64,000 bases of DNA from Bacteroidales bacterium (GCA_017394865.1 JAFPWT010000002.1:33831-97830), one strand, 5' to 3'; shown: positions 8,691-18,345, counted from the stretch's first letter. The notes: generated by a model not told the origin, from the letters alone. Made by a program: numbers and translations.

Positions 8691-9242
8691 TTAATTATTA
8701 TTCCACTTTCCGTTGTCCACTTTCAACTTCTCCAGTCGTCCTTTAATGCTCGCGTCCATGCGGTCGTGCTCGATGTCGAGGATGAATCCGCCGATGATGG
8801 TGGGGTCGATCTTCACATGAAGCTCGGTGTCGCAGTGAAAGGTCTGTTGCACATAGTTCCGGATGTTCTCCAAAGCCTTTTCGTCGGGTTCGATTGCGGT
8901 GGTGACGTCGGCACGAAGCAGTCGCTTTTCCTCACGGTACATCTCCTGGTATTTCAAGGCGATCAATAAGATTCGGCTCTCGCGTTTCTTCTCGGTCACA
9001 AACTCCAAGAAATGAGCAAGACAGGGGTGTACTGGCTCACCGATGGCGGCATTCAGAAGTGCGATTTTCTTCTGACTGTCGATCATGGGGTTGGAGAGCG
9101 CTTCGTTGAACTGCTGGATAGCCAGACCGTAATTGCTGGTCAGCGATACCAGTTGCTGGTAGACCTCCGTCTCGCAGTGCTGCTCTATGGCAGTGCTTAA
9201 CAGCGCCCGTGCATATCGTACCGAAATCTTCCCGTTGTCCAT
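8691..9242 (-). CDS. atpH: ATP synthase subunit delta
   Basis: Peripheral-stalk cap linking F1 alpha to the b subunits (OSCP family). The 183 residues start MDNGKISVRYARALLSTA, the typical N-terminal RYAxAL helix, and end in the family motif DPTIIGGFILDIEHDRMDASIKGRLEKL. It is spaced 3 bases from atpF and 6 from atpA in the usual order. Confidence 0.96.
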   Translation of the reverse strand: MDNGKISVRYARALLSTAIEQHCETEVYQQLVSLTSNYGLAIQQFNEALSNPMIDSQKKIALLNAAIGEPVHPCLAHFLEFVTEKKRESRILLIALKYQEMYREEKRLLRADVTTAIEPDEKALENIRNYVQQTFHCDTELHVKIDPTIIGGFILDIEHDRMDASIKGRLEKLKVDNGKWNNN

Positions 9243-9245
9243 AGC

Positions 9246-9749
9246 TTAGGCTTCTATCCGTGGTTGATTTTCTTTCAGAATCTCTTCGATGTAGCGGCTC
9301 TGCGCGTCTTTGTCGCTGAGCTCACGTTGTAGTAGTTTCTCGGCGATGTCGACCGAGAGGGTGATCACCTCGGCTTTGATTTGGTTCATCGCCTCTTCCT
9401 GTTCCTTCTGGATCTTCAGGCGGGCGTCGGTCACGATCTTCTCGGCTTCGGCGCGTGCCTCGTTGCGGGCCTCTTCGATAAGCTGCTTCTTCAGTTCCTG
9501 GCTCTCGTTGATGATGCGAACCTGCTCGGCCTGCTGCTCTGCCAGGGCCTTCTCTTTGGCGGCTTCAATGCCTGCCAATGCGTCGTTGGCCTCCTGCGCA
9601 GCCGTCAGCGAGTCGCTGATATGCTGGTTGCGTTTCGTCACTGCTCCCATGATCATGGGCCATCCGACTTTCGCCAGAATCAACAGGACGATGAGGAAGC
9701 CAATGAGCATCCAGATCATCAAACCGCTTTCAGGAAGAAAGAGTTCCAT
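9246..9749 (-). CDS. atpF: ATP synthase Fo subunit b
   Basis: Peripheral stalk of the synthase. The 167 residues consist of one N-terminal membrane helix (LMIWMLIGFLIVLLILAKVG, about 10-29) followed by a long charged alpha-helix rich in E, A, K and Q (about 35-150). Only one b-type gene is present, so the stalk is probably a homodimer. It begins one base after the atpE stop. Confidence 0.95.
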   Translation of the reverse strand: MELFLPESGLMIWMLIGFLIVLLILAKVGWPMIMGAVTKRNQHISDSLTAAQEANDALAGIEAAKEKALAEQQAEQVRIINESQELKKQLIEEARNEARAEAEKIVTDARLKIQKEQEEAMNQIKAEVITLSVDIAEKLLQRELSDKDAQSRYIEEILKENQPRIEA

Positions 9750-9750
9750 G

Positions 9751-9999
9751 TTAGAGAACGGCTAAGATACACACGACGATGGCGAACAGGGTAGCGCCTT
9801 CCACAAGAGCACCAGCGATGATCATGCTGGAACGGACATTGGCGGCGGACTCGGGCTGACGGGCGATGGCCTCCATGGCTGATTTGCCGATGCTTCCGAT
9901 ACCCCAAGCGGCTCCGAAGACTGCTAATGCTGCTGCGATGGCTGTGATAGCAGGGACATATGAACCTGCTTCAAGTAAGATTGCTAAGATGTTTGACAT
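9751..9999 (-). CDS. atpE: ATP synthase Fo subunit c
   Basis: Rotor-ring proteolipid. The 82 residues form two membrane helices joined by the polar loop ARQPE (46-50), which contacts gamma/epsilon. The ion-binding carboxylate is E67 in GALVEGATLF. Positions that would supply sodium ligands in the Ilyobacter/Propionigenium type are not conserved: the first-helix Gln aligns with I34, and the Ser after the Glu is G68. By that known rule the ring should carry protons; this is an alignment made by eye. Confidence 0.96.
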   Translation of the reverse strand: MSNILAILLEAGSYVPAITAIAAALAVFGAAWGIGSIGKSAMEAIARQPESAANVRSSMIIAGALVEGATLFAIVVCILAVL

Positions 10000-10009
10000 A
10001 AGTTTAATT

Positions 10010-10036
10010 ATTTAAAGATTTGATATTTAAAGATTT
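10010..10036. repeat. Tandem 12-base repeat in atpE-atpB gap
   Basis: ATTTAAAGATTT occurs twice (10010-10021 and 10025-10036), so the unit recurs every 15 bases in the 35-base gap between atpB and atpE, reaching the last base pairs of atpB. Its role is unknown; on the transcript it lies in the atpE ribosome-loading region. Confidence 0.6.
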
Positions 10037-11108
10037 AACTTTCTACTTCTTCTTGTTGCGCCATCCCGATGAAAATCGAAGACAGCATGGTAAAAACATA
10101 AGCTTGGATATAGGCTACCAGACATTCGAGGGCGGTCATGAACACCATCATGATGATGGAAATGATCGAAGTGACGCCTCCCATGCTGGCACCGTACATG
10201 CCTCCAATGATGAAGATCAAAGCCATCAGTACCATGATGACGATGTGTCCCGCCAAAATATTGGCAAACAAACGAATCATCAAAGCGAATGGCTTGGTGA
10301 GCGTGGATACGAATTCTATGATGGGCATCAGAGGGATGGGGAACTTCAAAAATAGCGGCACATCGGGCCATAGGATGTCTTTCCAGTAATGCTTGTTGCC
10401 GAAAATGTTAACCGCCACGTAGGTGCAGAATGCCAACACCAAGGTGATGGATAGGTTTCCGGTGACGTTGGCACCAAAGGGGAAGAAAGGAATCAGCCCG
10501 AAGAGGTTGCAGAAAAAGATGAAGAAGAACACCGTTAATAGATAGGGCGCAAACTTCGGGACTTTGCTCTTCGGGATGGAAGGGCTGATGATGCCGTCCA
10601 AGACCATGTAGGTGAGCCACTCCACTAATCCCTGATACTTTGTTGGTGTGCCCGTGGGGTTTTTCTTGTATTTTCGGGCGGCAGGGAGGAAGAAAGCCAG
10701 CATGAAGCCACATACTAGGAAAATGCCAAAGGCGTTCTTGGTAAACGACAGGTCGAAAGGACGCTTGATCTCACCTGAGGCGGTACGCTCTATTAACTTG
10801 CCGGGATATTTTGGATCTGAAACTGGAGCGATGTAAAATCCTTTGTAAGTCTCACCTTCCTTTAGCTCGCAGACATGTTTCGACGAGAAACAATGCCATC
10901 CGCTCTCTTTGCTGTGGACGATGACGGGGAGCCATACGCACACGGGCTCGCCCTTGATTTCAGTGATATGGAAACAATAGCTGTCGCCAGTGTGACCGAA
11001 AATGAACGACTTCACATCCAATGATGTCTTCTCTTCTGCATGCAGCGGTGACGTGGCCGCAAACACCAGCAAAAGGAACAAGATCATATTTCGGAATTGA
11101 AATTTCAT
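10035..11108 (-). CDS. atpB: ATP synthase Fo subunit a
   Basis: Stator channel subunit. The 357-residue protein has the extended Bacteroidetes form: an N-terminal signal-like helix (7-24, ending SPLHAEE), an extracytoplasmic segment of about 100 residues, then the channel helices from about 123. The essential arginine is R279 in ALMIRLFANILAGH. The conserved GLIPFFPFGANVTGNLS region is near 204-220. Its ATG overlaps the upstream small membrane gene as ATGA. Confidence 0.96.
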   Translation of the reverse strand: MKFQFRNMILFLLLVFAATSPLHAEEKTSLDVKSFIFGHTGDSYCFHITEIKGEPVCVWLPVIVHSKESGWHCFSSKHVCELKEGETYKGFYIAPVSDPKYPGKLIERTASGEIKRPFDLSFTKNAFGIFLVCGFMLAFFLPAARKYKKNPTGTPTKYQGLVEWLTYMVLDGIISPSIPKSKVPKFAPYLLTVFFFIFFCNLFGLIPFFPFGANVTGNLSITLVLAFCTYVAVNIFGNKHYWKDILWPDVPLFLKFPIPLMPIIEFVSTLTKPFALMIRLFANILAGHIVIMVLMALIFIIGGMYGASMGGVTSIISIIMMVFMTALECLVAYIQAYVFTMLSSIFIGMAQQEEVES

Positions 11109-11503
11109 TTCGTTTGACGTTTCATATAATCCATAAAACAGTAGGTCTCAATGAATAACCCTAATAGATAAACAAATGCGGTAATGATCACGAAGGCCTT
11201 GGTGTCAATGTTTTTCTCAATATGTGGGGCAAGGAAGAAATAGAGCGCCACCATGACAATGGTGAGAGCGATCTTGATTCCTTTGTAAAGATAGAGCCAA
11301 GTTTGCTTATGGACTTTTGCATCGATGTTTTTCTTCATCATGGGGCAGTAGAATGCGCTCAATGCCATGTAGAGGATGGGGGCGGAGACCATCCAAGGAC
11401 TCCACCATTCCATCTGGCGGAAGAAGCAGAGAAGTACTGCTGCCGTCAGCAAGCCGACAAGGATAAAGAGGATAAGATATTTTGTGATCGATCCTTTTTT
11501 CAT
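11105..11503 (-). CDS. Small membrane protein inside the ATP synthase operon
   Basis: A 132-residue protein with about four hydrophobic helices (roughly 9-28, 38-54, 73-92, 103-125) and short basic loops; its C-terminus is KRQTK. It occupies the slot between atpC and atpB where many bacteria have AtpI or an assembly factor, and Bacteroidetes operons commonly have a protein of this size here. Both ends overlap neighbours as ATGA, so it is made in step with them. A role in Fo assembly is inferred from position only; no AtpI motif is clear. Confidence 0.7.
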   Translation of the reverse strand: MKKGSITKYLILFILVGLLTAAVLLCFFRQMEWWSPWMVSAPILYMALSAFYCPMMKKNIDAKVHKQTWLYLYKGIKIALTIVMVALYFFLAPHIEKNIDTKAFVIITAFVYLLGLFIETYCFMDYMKRQTK

Positions 11504-11739
11504 GGTTCCGCGCAGATGATGATTTCGTTGTTGTGTTGTTCGCAGAAGCCGCCTTGGATGGCGAATTCGTGCTGTTCGTCGTTCATGTCGGTCAGCACCA
11601 CCTTACCAGCTTCGAGGATGGCTACGATGGGGGCATGATGCTCCAGCATGGTGAAGGGTCCTTGCATTGAAGGCACGGTCACCTTTTGAACTTCGCCTTT
11701 AAAAAGACTGGCTTCCGGTGTGATGATCTCGACTTTCAC
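11500..11739 (-). CDS. atpC: ATP synthase F1 subunit epsilon, short form
   Basis: Part of the rotor stalk. The 79 residues cover only the N-terminal beta-sandwich (MKVEIITPEASLFKGEVQKV, then GPFTMLEHHAPIVAIL with the family H-A-P). The C-terminal two-helix domain that inhibits ATP hydrolysis in E. coli (about 135 residues in all) is absent, as in other Bacteroidetes. The start codon is GTG: minus-strand bases 11739-11737, followed by AAAGTC. The GTG lies at the end of a short tandem repeat (11737-11763). Confidence 0.92.
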   Translation of the reverse strand: MKVEIITPEASLFKGEVQKVTVPSMQGPFTMLEHHAPIVAILEAGKVVLTDMNDEQHEFAIQGGFCEQHNNEIIICAEP

Positions 11740-11761
11740 TTTTAACTCTTCACTTTTAACT

Positions 11762-11763
<2 letters not shown>
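11737..11763. repeat. Tandem repeat spanning atpD end and atpC start
   Basis: CACTTTTAACTCT occurs at 11737-11749 and again at 11751-11763. Read on the minus strand it gives AGAGTTAAAAGTG twice: the second copy supplies the atpC GTG, the first gives a decoy GTG followed two codons later by TAA. The first copy also overlaps the atpD TAG. Confidence 0.7.
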
Positions 11764-13334
<1,571 letters not shown>

Positions 13335-13353
13335 CAAAAAAAATGCAATTTGT

Positions 13354-14061
13354 TTAAAGTAGATCGTCCATGGTGAATACCCCTGTTTTACCAACGAGGA
13401 ACTGAGCAGCAGCCAGAGCTCCTAAGGCGAGTCCCTCGCGGCTGAAGGCCTCGTGGGTGAGCGTGATGCGATCGGCCGAGGACTGGGCGGTAACGCTATG
13501 GATGCCAAATACTTCGCCTTCACGGGTGACCTCGATGGGCAACGTGTCGGCTGGATAAGGCTCGTTGATGCTCCAACTCTGGTAACGGCTGCTCTCAGCG
13601 ATGATGTCGTTGGCGAGTTTGGCCGCCGTGCCACTGGGCTTATCGAGTTTATGGATGTGGTGCGTCTCGGACAGCGACATCGAATAGCCATACAGCTCGG
13701 CAAACCGGGCCAGCTCCTTATTCATCCGGAACACCATATTCATCCCGATGCTGAAGTTGGGGGCATAGAACAGGCTTTGCTTCTCTTCGAGACAGCGCTT
13801 CTTTACTTCGTCAAGGCGATCGTACCAAGCGGTGGTGCCTACCACGATGGGCAGATGGAGGTCAAAGCATCGGTTGATGTTGGCAAAAGCCTGGTTGGGC
13901 TGGCTGAACTCGATGGCTACCTCGGCCTTTTTCAGCAGTTCGAGGCGCTCATTCCATTCCTGTTCATTGTCGATGGTAACGACGATCTCGTGGCCTTTGA
14001 CGAGAGCGATACGCTCTACTTCGTGGCCCATTTTTCCGTATCCTAAAAGTGCGATTTTCAT
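13354..14061 (-). CDS. dapB: 4-hydroxy-tetrahydrodipicolinate reductase
   Basis: NAD(P)H-dependent reductase of the lysine/diaminopimelate pathway. The 235-residue protein begins with the Rossmann motif KIALLGYGKMGHEVER (2-17) and has VVGTTAWY (NAD site), SETHHIHKLDKPSGTA (about 131-146, the SGTA loop and catalytic His/Lys) and ITLTHEAFSREGLALGALAAA near the end. It is slightly shorter than the E. coli enzyme (273), as in other Bacteroidetes. It closes the parA-parB-DUF5683-dapB operon, one base after DUF5683. Confidence 0.95.
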   Translation of the reverse strand: MKIALLGYGKMGHEVERIALVKGHEIVVTIDNEQEWNERLELLKKAEVAIEFSQPNQAFANINRCFDLHLPIVVGTTAWYDRLDEVKKRCLEEKQSLFYAPNFSIGMNMVFRMNKELARFAELYGYSMSLSETHHIHKLDKPSGTAAKLANDIIAESSRYQSWSINEPYPADTLPIEVTREGEVFGIHSVTAQSSADRITLTHEAFSREGLALGALAAAQFLVGKTGVFTMDDLL

Positions 14062-14062
14062 G

Positions 14063-14638
14063 TCAAAAGTTAAGTGAAAAGGTGAGTCCCGTTTGCCGGC
14101 CTCCGAAGTAAGCGAAGTGAGGCGTCTCCTGGAGGGTGAAAGCGGGATCGATATGAAGACTTAAGTCGTCGCCAATATCGTAAGTGTAAAGATGTCCGTC
14201 GACGATGGCGTCGACAATGTTCAGGCCATACCATGCGGCCATGATGATGCAATACAACTCGAAGTCGCGGCGGTATGATTCCTTGTAACTCTGGAGCTGG
14301 CTGGCGTTGTAGTATTCGGCAAGCCGCAGGGCATCGTCGCTTGGCGTCACGCCTTCCTCGAGGTTGCCGGTCTTGTATTTATAGGCGGTGAGGAAAAGCC
14401 GGTAGTCGCTGTAGTTGCTATAAGCCATGTATCCGATGCCGCCGAATCCTGCGTAGATGATGGGGGTCTTCCACCATTTGTCGTTGTAGATCTGTCCTGA
14501 TCCAGGCAAGACGGCCGACATGATGCCAGCCTTCTTGGCGCTGTGTTCCTTTTTAACTTCTTGGGCCTGTGCTGTCGCAGATAACAGCAGCACGAACCCT
14601 AGGCAGAGGGTGAGCCGTTGTAGGTGTCGGCGTGTCAT
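14063..14638 (-). CDS. DUF5683 family membrane-associated protein
   Basis: A 191-residue protein with a signal peptide (residues 1-26, ending ATAQAQE) followed by KKAGIMSAVLPGSGQIYNDKWWK (about 34-56) and a hydrophobic stretch (IIYAGFGGIGYMAYSNYSDY). This is the DUF5683 pattern found in Bacteroidetes between parB and dapB. The function is unknown. Its start overlaps the parB stop by one base (TAATG). Confidence 0.8.
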   Translation of the reverse strand: MTRRHLQRLTLCLGFVLLLSATAQAQEVKKEHSAKKAGIMSAVLPGSGQIYNDKWWKTPIIYAGFGGIGYMAYSNYSDYRLFLTAYKYKTGNLEEGVTPSDDALRLAEYYNASQLQSYKESYRRDFELYCIIMAAWYGLNIVDAIVDGHLYTYDIGDDLSLHIDPAFTLQETPHFAYFGGRQTGLTFSLNF

Positions 14639-15540
14639 TATTTCTTGCTGAATGACTCGATGATGCGGTTGAATTCCTCTTCGTTCTTGAAGTCGATGAC
14701 CACGCTGCCTTGTCCCTTGAGGTTGCGTTTCACTTTCACGCGGGTGTTGAGGGCCTGTGAGAGCGTCTTGATCTGGGCTTTGAAATGCTCAGGCAGGTAG
14801 TTGGTTTGCTTGCGTTGTTCTTTGTTCTCTTCGACGTCGCTTTTAGCTTTGCTGGCGAGATCTTCGGTCTGGCGCACGTTGAGCTCTTCTTCGATGATCT
14901 GCTGGAGGAGCTTGAGTTGGGTCTCTTTGTCGTCGATGTTGATCAAGGCGCGGGCGTGGGCCATGCTGATGTGTCCGTCGCGCAGGGCGATCTGGATCTC
15001 GGCTGGGAGTTTCAGCAGACGCAGGAAGTTGGCGATGGCGGAGCGGCTCTTGCCGACTTTCTCGCTCAGCTGTTCCTGGGTGAGGCTGCATTCGTCGATG
15101 AGGCGCTGGTAAGAGATGGCCACCTCGATGGCGTTGAGGTTCTCGCGGTGGATGTTCTCGATGAGGGCGAGTTCCAGCATCTGCTCGTCGTTGGCGATGC
15201 GGATGAAGGCCGGGATTTTGGCCAGGCCGGCGAGTTTGGAGGCTCTCAGGCGGCGTTCGCCTGAGATGAGCTGGTAGCGGTTGTAGCCGAGCTTACGAAC
15301 GGTGACGGGCTGGATGATGCCTTGCTCTTTGATGGACTGAGCCAGCTCCTGCAACGCTTCTTGGTCGAACTCGGTGCGCGGCTGGAAGGGGTTGGCCTCG
15401 ATGCGGTCGATGTCGATCTCGGCCACGGCGCCGGCCACGTAGTCACCGCTGATGTCGCGGCTGGTGATATCTGTTTCGGGACTTTCAAGGATGGCGTCAA
15501 GACCACGCCCCAGTCCTCTGTTTTTCTTGTTGTCTGCCAT
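14638..15540 (-). CDS. parB: Chromosome-partitioning protein ParB
   Basis: CTPase DNA clamp that loads at parS sites and spreads to organise the origin region. The 300-residue protein has the N-domain motifs NPFQPRTEF, LISGERRLRASKL (GERR CTP motif, about 92-104) and IENIHRENLNAIE, the central HTH EQLSEKVGKSRSAIANFLRLLKLP (about 155-178), and a C-terminal dimer region IDFKNEEEFNRIIES. It follows parA by 3 bases. No parS palindrome (GTTTCACGTGAAAC type) was noticed in the window. Confidence 0.96.
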   Translation of the reverse strand: MADNKKNRGLGRGLDAILESPETDITSRDISGDYVAGAVAEIDIDRIEANPFQPRTEFDQEALQELAQSIKEQGIIQPVTVRKLGYNRYQLISGERRLRASKLAGLAKIPAFIRIANDEQMLELALIENIHRENLNAIEVAISYQRLIDECSLTQEQLSEKVGKSRSAIANFLRLLKLPAEIQIALRDGHISMAHARALINIDDKETQLKLLQQIIEEELNVRQTEDLASKAKSDVEENKEQRKQTNYLPEHFKAQIKTLSQALNTRVKVKRNLKGQGSVVIDFKNEEEFNRIIESFSKK

Positions 15541-15543
15541 GGA

Positions 15544-16320
15544 TTATTTCTGATTGATATGATTCTTCTCCAGTATCTCTCTGGCTAAATTCAGGTAGTT
15601 GATGGCGCCTATCGAGCCGGCGTCGTGCATGATAATGGTCTTGCCGAAACTGGGTGCTTCGCCGAGACGGGTGTTGCGGTTGATGATGGTGTCGAACACC
15701 ATGTCCTGGAAGTGCATCTTCACCTCTTCGACGACCTGCTTGGAAAGGCGCAGACGGGTGTCGAACATGGTGAGCAGGATCCCCTCGATGTCGAGGTTGG
15801 GGTTCAGGCGGGTCTGCACAATCTTGATGGTGTTGAGCAGTTTGCCCAGCCCCTCAAGGGCGAAGTATTCGCACTGCACGGGGATGATGACCGAGTCGGC
15901 CGCGGTGAGGGCGTTCACGGTCACGAGACCCAGCGAGGGCGAGCAGTCGATGATGATAAACTCGTATTCGTTTTTGACTTTGTTGAGGGTCTTGCGCATC
16001 ATCTGCTCCCGTTCGGGAAGGCTGATCATCTCGATCTCAGCGCCCACCAGATCGATGTGGGCGGGGAGGAGATACAACCCGGGAGTCTCGGTCTCAGCGA
16101 TAACATCGTGAGGATCGTTGCCGTTGATGATGCATTCGTAGATGCTGGTTTCAACCTGCTTGGGGTTGATGCCTACGCCTGAAGTGGCGTTGGCTTGCGG
16201 GTCGGCGTCGATTAAAAGTGTCTTATGATCGAGGACAGCGAGGCTGGCGGCCAGATTGATGGCCGTAGTGGTCTTGCCGACGCCGCCTTTTTGGTTGGCG
16301 ATTGCTATGATTTTACCCAT
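15544..16320 (-). CDS. parA: Chromosome-partitioning ATPase ParA/Soj
   Basis: Walker-type ATPase that positions ParB-parS complexes. The 258-residue product starts MGKIIAIANQKGGVGKTTTA with the deviant Walker A KGGVGKTT (10-17), followed by LLIDADPQANATSG (A') and FIIIDCSPSLGL (Walker B). The ATG at 16320 is chosen over an upstream TTG at 16332 because it begins directly at the conserved strand. First gene of the par operon, behind a -7 box at 16347-16354. Confidence 0.96.
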   Translation of the reverse strand: MGKIIAIANQKGGVGKTTTAINLAASLAVLDHKTLLIDADPQANATSGVGINPKQVETSIYECIINGNDPHDVIAETETPGLYLLPAHIDLVGAEIEMISLPEREQMMRKTLNKVKNEYEFIIIDCSPSLGLVTVNALTAADSVIIPVQCEYFALEGLGKLLNTIKIVQTRLNPNLDIEGILLTMFDTRLRLSKQVVEEVKMHFQDMVFDTIINRNTRLGEAPSFGKTIIMHDAGSIGAINYLNLAREILEKNHINQK

Positions 16321-16346
16321 GTCGGAATTCAAAATTAATGAGGTAG

Positions 16347-16354
16347 CAAAAGTA
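16347..16354 (-). promoter_or_regulatory. -7 box for the par operon
   Basis: Minus-strand TACTTTTG fits TAnnTTTG and lies 27 bases upstream of the parA ATG. No clear -33 TTTG is seen at the standard distance. Confidence 0.5.
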
Positions 16355-16393
16355 CGTCATTTGGGTGGGAATGTTGTTTTCTGCTGATAAAAG

Positions 16394-16422
16394 TTATCAA
16401 CAACGGGGTTGATTGTTGATAA
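16394..16422. repeat. Inverted TTATCAACA pair upstream of parA
   Basis: TTATCAACA (16394-16402) and its inverse TGTTGATAA (16414-16422) face each other across 11 bases. Each differs by one base from the DnaA-box consensus TTATCCACA. They lie between the parA promoter and the DUF3276 terminator. They may be DnaA boxes or simply a hairpin. Confidence 0.35.
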
Positions 16423-16452
16423 AAAAAGAGGCCGCATTTTCGATGCGGCCTC
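16421..16452 (-). terminator. Intrinsic terminator of the DUF3276 gene
   Basis: GAGGCCGCAT (16428-16437) pairs perfectly with ATGCGGCCTC (16443-16452) around a 5-base loop. On the minus strand the stem is followed by seven T (A 16421-16427 on the plus strand). It lies just after the stop codon at 16474. Confidence 0.92.
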
Positions 16453-16473
16453 CGAAGTCTTTTTCGGATGGAA

Positions 16474-16824
16474 TCAGAGATTCTTGTCCAGATCGTCAAA
16501 CCATTTGTCGATGCCGTCTTCGCTGTGGCTGGCAGGCTCTTCGTTATAGTCCTCGGGGTACTCGCCGGTCTCAATGAAGTTGATGGCGTCGCCAAGAGCC
16601 TTCGACACCTTCTGGAAGTCCTCCTTGTAAAGGAAAATCTTGTGCTTCTCGTAGAAGAAACGATTCTGGTCGTTGTCGAAACGGCGCTTGCTTTCCGTTA
16701 TGGTGAGGTATTTCTCATCGTTTTTCGTTGTTTTCACATCAAAGAAGTAGGTTCTCTTTCCTGCTCTGACTGCCTTCGAGAACAGATCTCCCTTCTCATT
16801 CATCATTTCATTTTCTTCCATCAT
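16474..16824 (-). CDS. PUR-domain protein, DUF3276 family
   Basis: A 116-residue protein with a PUR-alpha-like nucleic-acid-binding domain (about 18-85: AGKRTYFFDVKTTKND, YLTITESKRRF, KIFLYKEDFQKVSKAL) and an acidic C-terminal tail (ASHSEDGIDKWFDDLDKNL). DUF3276 is widespread in Bacteroidetes and the borrelial homologue binds DNA and RNA. A longer frame reaching 16869 is rejected because the -7 box at 16856-16863 would then be inside it; the ATG at 16824 (or 16821) is downstream of that promoter. Confidence 0.85.
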   Translation of the reverse strand: MMEENEMMNEKGDLFSKAVRAGKRTYFFDVKTTKNDEKYLTITESKRRFDNDQNRFFYEKHKIFLYKEDFQKVSKALGDAINFIETGEYPEDYNEEPASHSEDGIDKWFDDLDKNL

Positions 16825-16855
16825 ATCTTTTCTTTTTAAAGTTTGAAAAATCGCA

Positions 16856-16884
16856 CAAAGATAAAACATTTTCTGCTATCTTTG
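16856..16884. promoter_or_regulatory. Divergent -7 boxes, DUF3276 gene and exonuclease operon
   Basis: Minus-strand TATCTTTG (16856-16863) faces plus-strand TATCTTTG (16877-16884) with 13 bases between. The minus gene starts about 30 bases downstream, and the plus gene ATG is at 16911. Both match the Bacteroidetes -7 consensus exactly. Confidence 0.65.
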
Positions 16885-16910
16885 CAAACAGATAAAAATA
16901 TTTTTAGTCC

Positions 16911-17729
16911 ATGGAACTGAATCTGAAACGACCTATTGTTTTTTTCGACCTGGAGACTACAGGTCTGAATACTACCCACGACCGTATTGTTGAGATCAGC
17001 ATATTAAAGGTGAATACCGATGGCACCGAGGAACAGCGTACTTGGCTGCTCAACCCCGAGATGCACATCTCCGAGGAAGCGACTTCGGTGCATGGCTACA
17101 CTGACTTGTTGGTGGCCAACCAGCCGACTTTCCGTGAGAAAGCGCCTGAGATCGCACGTTTTATCGGCAATGCCGACCTAGCGGGTTACAACATCCTGAA
17201 GTTCGACCTGCCGATGCTTATGGAGGAGTTTATCCGTGTGGACTGGGAATTCGACCTGAAAGGCCGCGACTTCATTGATGTGATGAACATCTTCATGAAG
17301 ATGGAGCCGCGTACGCTGAAAGGGGCTTATCGCTTCTTCTGCCACGCCGAGCTTGAAGGAGCCCACGGCGCCGGGGCCGATACCAAGGCTACTTACGAGG
17401 TGCTGAAAGCAATGCTCGACAAATATCAAGGGGTTGAATACGAGGACTCAAAAGGGGTGCGCTCGCAAGGCCCCGTCAACGATATGAAGGAACTGTCGCA
17501 CTTCTCGGCGCATCACCAGAACGCCGACCTCTCGGGACAGATCATCTTCGATGCCGAAGGGAAAGAGGTGTTCCAGTTTGGCAAACACAAAGGGAAACGC
17601 GTGGAGGATGTGTTCCGTGTCGAGCCTTCCTACTATTCCTGGATGATGAACAGCGATTTCCCGCTCTATACCAAGAAACTCATTACTGCCATCAAACTCC
17701 GCATGGGTGGTAAAGCAGCCCATTTCTGA
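16911..17729 (+). CDS. 3'-5' exonuclease, DnaQ-like
   Basis: DEDD-family exonuclease related to the DNA polymerase III epsilon subunit. The 272-residue protein has Exo I FFDLETTGLN (D13 and E15), Exo II around LAGYNILKFDLPML (about 91-104) and Exo III GAHGAGADTKAT (about 149-160, with the catalytic His and Asp, so DEDDh type). The C-terminal 80 residues contain FQFGKHKGKRVEDVFRVEP, a DUF3820-like module often fused to this exonuclease in Bacteroidetes. It is probably a repair or proofreading nuclease. It is followed after 4 bases by the FAH-family gene. Confidence 0.88.
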   Translation: MELNLKRPIVFFDLETTGLNTTHDRIVEISILKVNTDGTEEQRTWLLNPEMHISEEATSVHGYTDLLVANQPTFREKAPEIARFIGNADLAGYNILKFDLPMLMEEFIRVDWEFDLKGRDFIDVMNIFMKMEPRTLKGAYRFFCHAELEGAHGAGADTKATYEVLKAMLDKYQGVEYEDSKGVRSQGPVNDMKELSHFSAHHQNADLSGQIIFDAEGKEVFQFGKHKGKRVEDVFRVEPSYYSWMMNSDFPLYTKKLITAIKLRMGGKAAHF

Positions 17730-17733
17730 TCCT

Positions 17734-18345
17734 ATGAAAATCATCTGCATCGGTAGAAACTATCTGGCACATATCGCCGAACTGGATCGCGATTTGCCCA
17801 CGGAACCGCTCTTTTTCATGAAGCCGGACACTGCTTTGCTGCCTGATGGCAGGGCCTTTCCTTACCCCGTTTTCTCCGAAAAAGTTCATTACGAGACAGA
17901 ACTTGTGCTAAGGATCTGCAAGCGGGGAAGTTCCATTAGTCTCGACTCGGCTCATGAATACTATGATGCTGTTACCGTGGGGATCGACTTCACCGCCCGT
18001 GATGTGCAACAGCGTTGCATCGAAAAAGGCCATCCTTGGGAAAAGGCAAAGGCATTTGATTATTCGGCTCCTGTGGGTGAATTCAAGAAAATCAGTGATT
18101 TGAAAAACGCCCAGAAGATCAGTTTCGGTATGAAACGCAACGACCAGTGGGCCCAGCAAGGAAATAGCGCCGATATGATTTTCGGTTTCGATACCATTGT
18201 CTCATACGTTTCCCGATTCGTTACCTTGAAAGAAGGGGATTACATCTTTACTGGAACTCCGCAAGGCGTCGGTGAAGTTCATCAAGGAGACTTGCTGGAG
18301 CTTTATCTGGAAGATGAGAAAATACTTAAATTTGAAGTAAAATAA
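17734..18345 (+). CDS. Fumarylacetoacetate hydrolase-family protein
   Basis: A 203-residue member of the FAH fold, metal-dependent enzymes that hydrolyse or decarboxylate beta-keto acids and acylpyruvates. Motifs are KIICIGRNYLAHIAEL (2-17), EPLFFMKPDTALL (about 24-36), YETELVLRICK (metal-binding E-x-E region) and VGIDFTARDVQ with KAFDYSAPVGE. The ATG at 17734 is preferred over an upstream in-frame start inside the exonuclease gene because it begins at the conserved strand. The substrate is not known. It sits between the exonuclease and the tricorn-like protease in one operon. Confidence 0.88.
   Translation: MKIICIGRNYLAHIAELDRDLPTEPLFFMKPDTALLPDGRAFPYPVFSEKVHYETELVLRICKRGSSISLDSAHEYYDAVTVGIDFTARDVQQRCIEKGHPWEKAKAFDYSAPVGEFKKISDLKNAQKISFGMKRNDQWAQQGNSADMIFGFDTIVSYVSRFVTLKEGDYIFTGTPQGVGEVHQGDLLELYLEDEKILKFEVK

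Noticed and set aside
16474-16869. Longer 131-codon start for the DUF3276 protein
   Set aside because: The extension covers the promoter boxes and adds residues outside the conserved domain; ATG 16824 is downstream of the -7 box.
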